From NCBI GenBank assembly GCA_035296565.1, contig DATHAQ010000069.1, positions 1-43,119 on the forward strand: a stretch of 43,119 nucleotides of DNA, given 5' to 3'. Made by a program: the position numbers and the translations under genes. The DNA is from JACCZR01 sp035296565 (GTDB taxonomy: Bacteria; Actinomycetota; Thermoleophilia; Solirubrobacterales; Thermoleophilaceae). The notes under the pieces were generated by a model, which did not search any database, was not told the origin of the DNA, and saw nothing but the letters and a program-made list of their open reading frames with translations. Shown one piece after another: positions 15,737 to 22,713 of this stretch (positions are counted from its first letter, which is position 1; the number at the start of each line of letters is the position of its first letter).

Positions 15737-17254
15737 ATGTGCGGAATAGTCGGGGCGCATGGTGCCCTCAGCCCCGAGGAGTTCGAGGCCATGCTCACCC
15801 GGGTCGCGCACCGCGGCCCCGACGACCAGGGAACGGTCCGCGTCAACGGCAGCTGGCTGGGCCACACGCGGCTGTCGATCGTCGACGTGGAGTCCGGCCG
15901 CCAGCCGCTCGGCGGCGACGGCCTTGGCATGTGGCTCGTGGGCAACGGCGAGGTCTACAACCACGAGGACGTCCGCGCGAGCCTCGACAACGCGCCCTAC
16001 CTGACCAAATCGGACAACGAGGTGGCGCTGCACCTGCTGCGCGAGCGCGGGCCGCACGCGCTCGATGAGCTGGAGGGCATGTTCGCGTTCCTGGGCGCCA
16101 CCGAGGAAGGCGACTTCATCGCCGCGCGTGACGCCGTGGGCATCAAGCCCCTCTACTGGGCCAGGGAGGACGGCCGCGTGGTGTTCGCCTCCGAGATCGC
16201 CGCCTTCACACCCGAGCTCCAGGGCAAGGTCGAGTCCTTTCCCCCCGGCCACCTGTGGACCCCGGAGAACGGGGTCGAGCGCTTCGCCGAGGCCGTCCCG
16301 CTCGACGGGCGCGACGCCGTGGAGGGCCAGCAGCAGCCGCCCTCCAACTCCGACCGGATCGAGACGCGCGAGACGCTGATCAACTCCGTGCGCCGCCAGC
16401 TGATGGGCGACGTGCCGGTGGGCGTATTCCTATCCGGCGGGCTGGACTCCAGCCTGATCGCCGCGATCGCCGCGAAGCTGCAGGCCGAGGAGGGCGAGAC
16501 GCTGCAGACCTTCGCCGTCGGCACAGAGGGGAGCTCCGACATCATGGCCGCGCGCCGGGTCGCCGAGCACATCGGCTCGGAGCACCGCGAGCGCCTCTAC
16601 GACGCTGCGGAGGCGGTCGAAGTGGTCCCGGAGGTGGTGCGCGCCATCGAGCACTTCGACCCCTCGCTCGTGCGCAGCGCGGTCCCCAACTACCTCTTGG
16701 CCGAGATGACCGTGCAGCACGTGAAGGTCGTGCTCACCGGCGAGGGCGCCGACGAGCTGTTCGCGGGTTACGACTACCTGCACAACCACATCGAAGAGGG
16801 CGGCCTGCACGACGAGATCGTGCGGACCGTGGAGGAGCTGCACGGCCTCAATCTGCAGCGCGCCGACCGGGTCACGATGGCACACGGCTTGGAGGCGCGC
16901 GTGCCCTTCCTCGACCGCGAGGTGATCGCCTACGCCGTCGGCCTGCCCGCCGCCTGGAAGGTCGCCGGCCCCGACGATCCCGAGAAGCGCCTACTGCGCG
17001 AGGCCTTCGACGGCTGGCTGCCCGAGGACCTGCTGTGGCGCGGCAAGGAGCAGTTCGGCGACGGGTCGGGCGCCTCCAAGGTCCTCACGGAGGTGCTCGA
17101 GTTGCGCATCAGCGAGGAGGAGTTCGAGGCCGAGAAGGACCAGCTCGATCCTCCCGTGCGCACGCGGGAGGAGCTGGCTTACCTGCGGATCTTCCGCGAG
17201 TACCTACCGCGTGTGCGGATCGACCGCACGCTCACGCGCTTCGCCACGGCCTAG
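15737..17254 (+). CDS. asnB: Glutamine-dependent asparagine synthase
   Basis: The product has 505 residues. The Cys2 nucleophile of the class II glutamine amidotransferase follows the initiator (MCGIVGAHG), with RGPDDQG, HTRLSIVD, GNGEVYNH and the SDNEVALHLL glutaminase motifs to about 190. The synthetase half has the ATP-binding SGGLDSS near 234, TGEGADELFAGYDY, and EARVPFLDRE with KRLLREAF. It transfers ammonia from glutamine to aspartate with ATP. The length is close to E. coli AsnB and shorter than actinobacterial AsnB forms used in secondary metabolism. It follows the nitrilase gene by four bases. Confidence 0.92.
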   Translation: MCGIVGAHGALSPEEFEAMLTRVAHRGPDDQGTVRVNGSWLGHTRLSIVDVESGRQPLGGDGLGMWLVGNGEVYNHEDVRASLDNAPYLTKSDNEVALHLLRERGPHALDELEGMFAFLGATEEGDFIAARDAVGIKPLYWAREDGRVVFASEIAAFTPELQGKVESFPPGHLWTPENGVERFAEAVPLDGRDAVEGQQQPPSNSDRIETRETLINSVRRQLMGDVPVGVFLSGGLDSSLIAAIAAKLQAEEGETLQTFAVGTEGSSDIMAARRVAEHIGSEHRERLYDAAEAVEVVPEVVRAIEHFDPSLVRSAVPNYLLAEMTVQHVKVVLTGEGADELFAGYDYLHNHIEEGGLHDEIVRTVEELHGLNLQRADRVTMAHGLEARVPFLDREVIAYAVGLPAAWKVAGPDDPEKRLLREAFDGWLPEDLLWRGKEQFGDGSGASKVLTEVLELRISEEEFEAEKDQLDPPVRTREELAYLRIFREYLPRVRIDRTLTRFATA

Positions 17255-17376
17255 GCACAGGCGCGCAGAGGACGGCCGGGGGAGCCCGACCGGCAGCGGA
17301 CGACGTTTCGGAGCGGAGGTGCTGCGGCTCTCGGAGCAGGTGTTTCGCGCCGGTGGCGGCGCGGTACACGCACGGG

Positions 17377-18216
17377 ATGCCATCCCCATTCACCAAGACC
17401 GTCCGCGGCGTTGAGGTTCCCACGATGGGTTTCGGCGTCTTCGAGGTTGATCCCGCCGAGACCGAGGAGGCGGTTACCGACGCCCTGCGCGCGGGCTACC
17501 GCCATATCGACACCGCCTCGATGTACGGGAACGAGGAGGGGGTCGGCCGCGGGCTGAAGGCCTCCGCCGCGGACCGCGACGAGGTCTGGGTGACCACCAA
17601 GGTGTGGATGGAGGACCTCGCGCCCGAGGACCTGCGCGCGAGCGCTGAGCGCAGCCTGAGCAAGCTCGCCCTCGAGCACGTCGATCTGCTGCTCATCCAC
17701 TGGCCACCGTCAGACCAGGAGGAACTGGCCCCGGCGCTCGAGGAGCTCGCCACGCTGCGCGCGGAGGGCAAGACCCGCGAGCTGGGCGTCAGCAACTTCC
17801 CCGGCTACATGCTGCGCGAGGCGCTCGAGCTGCAGCCGGAGATCTTCGCCGACCAGGTCGAATACCACGCGAAGCTCTCGCAGCGCGAGCTGCTGGAGAT
17901 CGCCGACGACAATGACCTCCTGATCGAGGCCTACGCGCCGCTGAGCGGAAGCGGCGGCGACGTCGTCGAAGAGGAGGTGCTCGCCGAGATCGCCGAGGCC
18001 CACGACGTCACGCCGGGCCAGGTGGCCCTGGCCTGGCTGGCCCGTCAGGACCGCGTGGTGCCGCTGCCCCGCTCGACCGACCCCGACCGCCGGCGCGAGA
18101 ACCTAGCGGCCCTCGAGATCGATCTGAGCGACGAGGAGGCTGCTCGCATCGACGAGCTCTCCGAGCAGCGGGAGCGCAACTTCGACCCGAGCTTCGCGCC
18201 CGATTGGCGAGACTGA
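17377..18216 (+). CDS. Aldo/keto reductase
   Basis: The product has 279 residues of the (beta/alpha)8 NADPH-dependent reductase family. The catalytic tetrad is present: Asp and Tyr in HIDTASMYGNE, Lys in TTKVWM, His in LLIHWPP. GVSNFPGYML, EYHAKLSQ, EAYAPLSGSG and VVPLPRSTDPDRRRENL match the cofactor-binding loops (the usual IPKS is LPRS). It resembles the 2,5-diketo-gluconate reductase branch and would reduce aldehydes or ketoacids. ATG 17377 gives the canonical N-terminus; the long open frame upstream is a shadow of asnB. It lies 120 bp after asnB with no other feature between. Confidence 0.92.
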   Translation: MPSPFTKTVRGVEVPTMGFGVFEVDPAETEEAVTDALRAGYRHIDTASMYGNEEGVGRGLKASAADRDEVWVTTKVWMEDLAPEDLRASAERSLSKLALEHVDLLLIHWPPSDQEELAPALEELATLRAEGKTRELGVSNFPGYMLREALELQPEIFADQVEYHAKLSQRELLEIADDNDLLIEAYAPLSGSGGDVVEEEVLAEIAEAHDVTPGQVALAWLARQDRVVPLPRSTDPDRRRENLAALEIDLSDEEAARIDELSEQRERNFDPSFAPDWRD

Positions 18217-18252
18217 CCTGTCCGCGGTCGCCGGCGGGCGGCCGGGCTGCGA

Positions 18253-18292
18253 ACCACGGCAGTGGTCCGGCGAATCCGTCAGCTTCCTGACG
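18253..18292. terminator. Hairpins between convergent genes
   Basis: Two small inverted repeats lie between the convergent reductase and NudC genes: ACCAC-GGCA-GTGGT near 18253 and CGTCAG-CTTC-CTGACG at 18277-18292. Neither has a U tract, so a role in bidirectional termination is only probable by position. The rest of the 160-bp gap holds nothing recognisable. Confidence 0.3.
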
Positions 18293-18377
18293 AACTCGCC
18301 GGGCGGGTGACGCCCTCTCTGCGGCGTGGTCTCGCCGCTCGGCCGGGGCGGGCGGGCGGGCGCGGCAAGGATCGTCG

Positions 18378-19307
18378 TTACGCCCTCAGCCAGCCCTCGA
18401 TCAGCCTGCGGGCGATGGCGGCTCGCGGCGGCAGGAGCAGCGGCGCGTCGCCGTCCGCGGGGTCGCTCCACGAGTCCTCGGTCGCCGCCTGCGCCACCTG
18501 GTCGCGGTCGAACCAGCGCTTGTCCTCCAGCTCGGGGTCGCTTCCGCCCAGCTCGCCGCCCGCGTAGGGCACCGTGAAGCCGAGCATGAGCGAGGCCGGG
18601 AAGGGCCACGGCTGCGAGCTGCGGTACTCGGGCCGGCCGACCCTCACCCCTGCCTCCTCGAGGACCTCGCGCGCGACGGCCTCCTCGAGGCTCTCACCCG
18701 GCGACACGAAGCCCGCCAGCGCTGAGTAGCGCCGCGGCGGCCACACTCGCTGGCGGCCGAGCAGAAGGCGGTCACCGTCGGTGACCAGCATGATCACCAC
18801 CGGGTCCACGCGCGGATGGTGGTGGGTACCGCAGACCCCGCACTCGCGGAGGCTGCCCGCCTCGGCGACCTCCGTGGGCGCCCCGCAGTTGGCGCAGTGA
18901 CCGTGGCCGCGGTGCCAGTTCAGCAGCGCGGTGAGGTAGGCGACGAGGCCGCCCTCGGACTGGCTGAGCAGCTGCACGGCCTCACGGAGGTTCACCCGAT
19001 CAGGCGCCTCGGGCGCGGGCTCGCCGCGCCGGCCGCCCGCCCCGATCATGGCCGCGCGCCGGCCGGGCTCGCGCGGAGGCCCCTCGTCGACGGCGAACAG
19101 CGGCCCCTCCTCGTCGATGCCGAGCAGCAGGGAGGGCTCGGAGCCCAGCTCGGCGAGCGGCACGCGGCCCAGCCGCTCGCCGTCGATGAGCACCCCGGCG
19201 TCGCCCGCCACCAGCGCCCGTGCCCGGTCGTGCCCGCGCTGCTCGGCCACCCACTCGGGGTCGCGCCGGCGGCCGTCCTCGGCGCGGTCGAGGGACGCGC
19301 CGGTCAG
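18378..19307 (-). CDS. nudC: NAD(H)/NADH pyrophosphatase, Nudix
   Basis: This NudC-type Nudix hydrolase cleaves NADH (and NAD-capped RNA in studied relatives). The zinc ribbon is CANCGAP with CGVCGTHHHPR, the Nudix box is in GFVSPGESLEEAV through REVLEEAG, and the NADH signature SQPWPFPASLMLGF is present. A GTG lies at 19250, but family-like N-terminal sequence (LDRAEDGRRRDPEWVAE) continues in frame upstream of it. The only possible initiator there is CTG at 19307, just after the stop of the preceding gene, so I extend to it; if CTG is not used, an initiation codon has been lost or misread. The core call is secure, the start is not. Confidence 0.88.
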   Translation of the reverse strand: MTGASLDRAEDGRRRDPEWVAEQRGHDRARALVAGDAGVLIDGERLGRVPLAELGSEPSLLLGIDEEGPLFAVDEGPPREPGRRAAMIGAGGRRGEPAPEAPDRVNLREAVQLLSQSEGGLVAYLTALLNWHRGHGHCANCGAPTEVAEAGSLRECGVCGTHHHPRVDPVVIMLVTDGDRLLLGRQRVWPPRRYSALAGFVSPGESLEEAVAREVLEEAGVRVGRPEYRSSQPWPFPASLMLGFTVPYAGGELGGSDPELEDKRWFDRDQVAQAATEDSWSDPADGDAPLLLPPRAAIARRLIEGWLRA

Positions 19308-19320
19308 GGCATTGGGTCGG

Positions 19321-19893
19321 TCAGAGCGCCTCAGCCAGCAGGACGATAGTCCCGAACACCCCGGCGACGGCGGCGACGACGGCCACCAGCCCGGTCGGGA
19401 AATCGCCGTGGTGGCCGGCCTCGTGCACCACTGCGTGGCCCTTGCCGCGCGCGATGAGGTAGCGGTTGACCGGCACCGCGAGCGCGCCGGCTATGACCAG
19501 TGCCACCGACAGGCTGCCCCAGAACAGCAGGTCGCCCAGGCCCGCCTCCATGGCGCCCGGGATGAACACCAGGATCAGGTTGTCGACCACCTCCATGGTG
19601 GCGATGCTGAGAGTGTCCGAGGCCAGCGCGATGGGGATCACCGCCGCCAGCGCAAAGCCGGCCCGCAGGAGGGGGAGGCTCGTAAGGGAGTATCCGAATA
19701 TGAAAGCGAGCACGATGGCCAGCGCGATCGTGATCCCGTTCGACAGCCCGAGGGCGGTGCCGATGATCACTCCCAGGATCTCGCCGATCGCGCAGCCGGT
19801 CAGGCAGTGCAGCGTGGCGCTGAGCGCCATGGACGTGAGCGCGGAACCCGAGGTGGGCAGTTCGTGGTCGTGATGTTGCGTAGCGGCTTCCAT
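19321..19893 (-). CDS. DUF4396 membrane protein, probably metal-related
   Basis: The product has 190 residues and matches the DUF4396 pattern: HCLTGCAIGEILG, AFIFGYSLTSLPLLRAG, ATMEVVDNL, PGAMEAGLGDLLFW, PVNRYLIARGKGHAVVH. There are about five membrane helices, a His-rich N-terminus (QHHDHE) and another HEAGHHGD cluster, which hints at metal binding. I start at ATG 19893: a TATAGT box lies seven bases upstream and overlaps a CsoR-like operator, so expression is probably induced by copper, another metal or sulfane sulfur. A GTG at 19902 is the alternative. The transport activity itself is not established. Confidence 0.85.
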   Translation of the reverse strand: MEAATQHHDHELPTSGSALTSMALSATLHCLTGCAIGEILGVIIGTALGLSNGITIALAIVLAFIFGYSLTSLPLLRAGFALAAVIPIALASDTLSIATMEVVDNLILVFIPGAMEAGLGDLLFWGSLSVALVIAGALAVPVNRYLIARGKGHAVVHEAGHHGDFPTGLVAVVAAVAGVFGTIVLLAEAL

Positions 19894-19900
19894 GCGCCCC

Positions 19901-19919
19901 ACTATACCCCCCAGGGGTA
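19901..19919 (-). promoter_or_regulatory. CsoR/CstR-like operator overlapping a leaderless promoter
   Basis: TACCCC-N3-GGGGTA (19905-19919) is a perfect inverted repeat of the type bound by CsoR/CstR/FrmR-family repressors. The minus-strand -10 box TATAGT (19901-19906) overlaps it and lies seven bases from the ATG of the DUF4396 gene. The divergent DUF488 gene starts 18 bases to the other side and could also be controlled. No csoR-like gene is in the window. Confidence 0.55.
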
Positions 19920-19937
19920 CCAGTGGGTTGAGGCGAA

Positions 19938-20423
19938 GTGAGAGGCCGTCTCACCACGGTCGGGGTCTACGGCTTCAGCGCCGAGTCCTTCCTCGACGCC
20001 CTGCGAGCCGCTGGCGTGGGGCGGGTGATCGACGTCCGTCAGCGCCGCGGGGTCCGCGGGACCGAGTACGCGTGGGCCAACTCGAAGCGGCTGCAAGCCG
20101 CGCTGGCCGAGGCGAAGGTCGAGTACGAGCATCGCCCTGAGCTGGCGCCTACGACCGAGCTGCGCCGGCTCCAGTACGCCGAGGACGCCCGGCGCGGCGA
20201 GGGCAAGCGCTCACGGAGCGAGCTTGCCGCGGAGTACGTGCGCCGCTACACGGACGAGATCCTCGAGCGGGTGGGCGTCGAGGAGCTCGCACGCTCGCTC
20301 CAAGCGGGACCACTCGCCGCCCTGCTGTGCGTGGAGCGCGATCCCGAGGCGTGCCACCGCTCGCTCATCGCGGCGCGGCTGGCGGAGGAGCACGGATTCG
20401 AGGTGGAGGACCTCAGGCCCTAG
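19938..20423 (+). CDS. DUF488 family protein
   Basis: The product has 161 residues. It matches DUF488: VGVYGFSAESFLDALRAAGV, VIDVRQRRGVRGTEYAW, LKxL-type helix, EYEHRPELAPT, and the C-terminal LLCVERDPEACHRSLIAARL with the conserved Cys-His. DUF488 proteins are uncharacterised, with a Cys that may be nucleophilic or metal-binding. The GTG start lies close to the CsoR-like site. Its stop overlaps the convergent small membrane protein gene within CTAG at 20420-20423. Confidence 0.85.
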   Translation: MRGRLTTVGVYGFSAESFLDALRAAGVGRVIDVRQRRGVRGTEYAWANSKRLQAALAEAKVEYEHRPELAPTTELRRLQYAEDARRGEGKRSRSELAAEYVRRYTDEILERVGVEELARSLQAGPLAALLCVERDPEACHRSLIAARLAEEHGFEVEDLRP

Positions 20424-20740
20424 CGCCGGCGGTCGCGGTCGCGCTTCTCGCTCTCCGGGGTGGCGGCGCCCTCGGGCAGCCGCCACTCCCTCGCCCTGCG
20501 CTCCTGCTGATCCGGCCAGCGGCCGTGGCGGTCGAAGAAGTCCCGGGCCTCCTGCTCGCGGTCGCGGTCGGCCTCGCCCTGAAAGCTCATCCGGAAGAGC
20601 ACGTTGAGCAGCAGGACCGCGATGCCGGCGCCCACGAACCCCGCCCAGGCCACCCAGGCGTCGTTGTCGAGCACGAGCACCACGAAGCCCGCGAGCACGA
20701 ACGCGGCGGGAATCCCGTAGCGGACCGCGGGGGCGAGCAT
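20420..20740 (-). CDS. Small membrane protein with charged C-terminal tail
   Basis: The product has 106 residues: two adjacent membrane helices near residues 8-26 and 30-48 (AAFVLAGFVVLVLDN, FVGAGIAVLLLNVLF), then a cytosolic tail rich in Arg, Glu and Asp ending RDRDRRR. No known domain. ATG 20740 is chosen as the last in-frame start before the helices; longer readings overlap the divergent peptidase gene. It diverges from the M23 peptidase gene by 36 bp. Confidence 0.7.
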   Translation of the reverse strand: MLAPAVRYGIPAAFVLAGFVVLVLDNDAWVAWAGFVGAGIAVLLLNVLFRMSFQGEADRDREQEARDFFDRHGRWPDQQERRAREWRLPEGAATPESEKRDRDRRR

Positions 20741-20776
20741 GCGCTCGTTGTACCGCGAGCCTGGCACTCTGAACCC

Positions 20777-21517
20777 GTGCCGGCCGCGCTCCCCCCGCCG
20801 ACCTTCCAGCTCGAGGGCGGCCGGGTCGCCCCAGCCCGCGTCCTCTACGGCGGCCGGCCGCTGGCGGTGCGCGTGCGCTTCAGCGCCCCGGGGCCGGCCG
20901 ACGTGCGGATTCAGATCGAGCGCCGCGGAGGGGGAGTAGCACGGCGCTTCGACCTGCGCGCCGCGGCCCCGCGGCGCCTGGTGGAGATCCGCTGGGACGG
21001 GCGCGGCGGGAACGGACGCGAGGCGCGCGAGGGCCGCTACCGCGTCCGCGCGGGGCGGCGCGGCGGCCGGCTGAGGAGCATCGGTGGCTTCACCTTCCGC
21101 CGCCACGTCTACCCCGTGCGCGGGCGCCACTGGTTCCGCGGTGCGATCGGGCGCTTCGGCGCGCCGCGCTCGGGGGGGCGCACCCACGAGGGCTTCGACA
21201 TCAACGCCCGCTGCGGGACGCCGGTAGTTGCCGCCCGTGTGGGCCGGGTGAAGCGGCAGCGCTACGACCCCGTCCTCTACGGCAACTTCGTGATCGTGAG
21301 GAGCGCCAGCGAGCGGCGCGACTACTGGTACTCCCACCTGCGCTCGCCGGCGCGGGTCCGCCGCGGTGCCCGCGTGCGGACCGGCCAGCGCCTCGGCTCC
21401 GTCGGCGCGTCGGGCAACGCCCGCAGCGTGGGCTGCCACCTCCACTTCGAGCTGCGCGGCCGGGGCGGCCCGTTCGACCCGCAGCCGCGCCTGAGGGCCT
21501 GGGACCGCTTCTCGTAG
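20777..21517 (+). CDS. M23 (LytM-like) metallopeptidase with FlgD-type Ig-like domain
   Basis: The product has 246 residues. Residues about 20-100 look like a FlgD-type Ig-like domain (PLAVRVRFSAPGPADVRI, EIRWDGRGGNGREAREGRYRV). From 130 a LytM peptidase has the zinc ligands HEGFD (H-x3-D) and HLHFE, with the active-site region SHLRSPARVRRGARV and GSVGASGNA. It should cut peptidoglycan cross-bridges or be a scaffold. The start at GTG 20777 gives no signal peptide, which is odd for a wall enzyme; upstream in-frame codons do not supply one either. It may leave by another route, or the start is wrong. Confidence 0.85.
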   Translation: MPAALPPPTFQLEGGRVAPARVLYGGRPLAVRVRFSAPGPADVRIQIERRGGGVARRFDLRAAAPRRLVEIRWDGRGGNGREAREGRYRVRAGRRGGRLRSIGGFTFRRHVYPVRGRHWFRGAIGRFGAPRSGGRTHEGFDINARCGTPVVAARVGRVKRQRYDPVLYGNFVIVRSASERRDYWYSHLRSPARVRRGARVRTGQRLGSVGASGNARSVGCHLHFELRGRGGPFDPQPRLRAWDRFS

Positions 21518-21528
21518 CTCTGACCGGG

Positions 21529-21534
21529 CATACT
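21529..21534 (+). promoter_or_regulatory. -10-like CATACT before the decapeptide-repeat gene
   Basis: CATACT is followed by six bases and the GTG at 21541, with no ribosome binding site. The spacing matches other leaderless starts here. Confidence 0.4.
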
Positions 21535-21540
21535 GCCCGC

Positions 21541-22713
21541 GTGGGGCTCGTGTCGCTAGCGCTCATGCCCGCTCGCACGGCCATCGCCGCGGCGGAGGTG
21601 ATCTTTGCCGCGCGTGAGCTCGCCTCGCCCGAAGGACCGCTACGCGAGGAGGGCGGCTATGGCGACCGGCTTGACGTGCTGCTCGCCGAGGACGGGGCGC
21701 TGGAGCAGCTCGGCCGCCTCGGGGACCCGGACGGCCCGCTGGCCCGCATCGAGCAGCTCGCGCTGCTCACCGCCGACGACCGCCCGCTCGGGCGTGCGCT
21801 GGCCCCCGGGGGCCCGCTGGACCGGCTGCTGGCCGAGCAGGGAGTCGTCGACAGGCTCGTGGCCGACGGCGGCCCGCTCGACCGGCTGCTCGCCGAGGAG
21901 GGAGCGGTCGACCGGCTGCTCTACGAGGGCGGCCCGCTCGACCGCCTGCTGGCCGAAGGCGGCCCGCTCGACCGGCTGACCGAGCGCGACGGCACCCTCG
22001 ACCGCGTGCTGCAGCCCGACGGGGTGCTCGACCGCCTGTTCGCGCCCGAGGGCCTGGTCGAGCGCATGCTCGCCGCCGACGGAACGGTCGAGCGCGTGGT
22101 CGACCCCGACGGCACGATGAACCGCCTGCTGGCCGAGGACGGTGCGCTGGACCGGCTGCTCGAGCCGGGCGGGCCCGTCGATCGCCTGCTGGCCGAGGAC
22201 GGCCCGCTGTTTCGCCTCGCCGATCTCTCCGAGACACTCTCGCGCCTCGCCGACCTGGAGGACACGCTGCGCCGGCTCGGCGCCCTGGAGGAGAGCCTGC
22301 GCGCACTGGGCGCCCTCGGCGAGTCGCTGGACCGCCTCGCCGCGGTGTCCAGCGCGCTGGAGCAGCTCGCCGAGGCCACCAAGGGCCTGCCCGAGCTACC
22401 GGACCGGGTCCGGGCGGTCGAGGACCAGGTCAACTCGATTGGCTCGCAGCTCGGACGTCTGGAGCCGGCGCTCGACTCGCTCGGTCCCAGCGTCGAGGGC
22501 CTTCAGGAGTCCGCCGAGCAGCTCAGCGGAGCCGTGGAGCCGCTCGGCCGGATCATGGAGCGTCTGCCCGGCAGCCGCCCCGCTCGGGCAACGGCGACGA
22601 CAGCTAGAGACCTCCGGTCCGCTGCGGGTCGATTAGGACCTTGGCGTGCTGCTCCGGCTCGCCCAGCGCGGCGAAGGCTGCTTCCACCCCGTCCAGGCCG
22701 ACCTGCCCGGTGA
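21541..22713 (+). CDS. Decapeptide-repeat protein of unknown function
   Basis: The open frame encodes 390 residues. A short Ala-rich hydrophobic segment (about 5-25) precedes a run of ten-residue repeats with consensus G-x-[LV]-[DE]-R-[LV]-[LV]-x-x-[DEG], in perfect register from residue 81 to 280 and weaker from 41. A Leu/Glu-rich helical region with coiled-coil character follows to about 345. The repeats recall phasin-like or scaffold proteins but I do not recognise the family. After about residue 350 codon bias collapses and the frame runs 110 bp antisense into the alcohol dehydrogenase gene. In another frame a TAG at 22605-22607 gives a natural end, so a frameshift near 22575-22600 is likely. 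Confidence 0.75.
   Translation: MGLVSLALMPARTAIAAAEVIFAARELASPEGPLREEGGYGDRLDVLLAEDGALEQLGRLGDPDGPLARIEQLALLTADDRPLGRALAPGGPLDRLLAEQGVVDRLVADGGPLDRLLAEEGAVDRLLYEGGPLDRLLAEGGPLDRLTERDGTLDRVLQPDGVLDRLFAPEGLVERMLAADGTVERVVDPDGTMNRLLAEDGALDRLLEPGGPVDRLLAEDGPLFRLADLSETLSRLADLEDTLRRLGALEESLRALGALGESLDRLAAVSSALEQLAEATKGLPELPDRVRAVEDQVNSIGSQLGRLEPALDSLGPSVEGLQESAEQLSGAVEPLGRIMERLPGSRPARATATTARDLRSAAGRLGPWRAAPARPARRRLLPPRPGRPAR
21781..22380 (+). repeat. Twenty tandem 30-bp coding repeats (decapeptides)
   Basis: Residues 81-280 of the gene starting at 21541 divide into 20 ten-residue units without a single insertion or deletion. Typical units are GPLDRLLAEE, GAVDRLLYEG, GTLDRVLQPD, GTVERVVDPD and GPVDRLLAED. 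The last five units (ETLSRLADLE to SALEQLAEAT) replace Gly by Glu or Ser and look more helical. Units differ in DNA sequence, so the array is old rather than a recent expansion. Confidence 0.85.

Noticed and set aside
21781..22380. Tandem 30-bp units considered as a CRISPR or satellite array
   Set aside because: The units are in frame, differ at many bases, have no spacers, and encode a consistent decapeptide, so it is a protein repeat.
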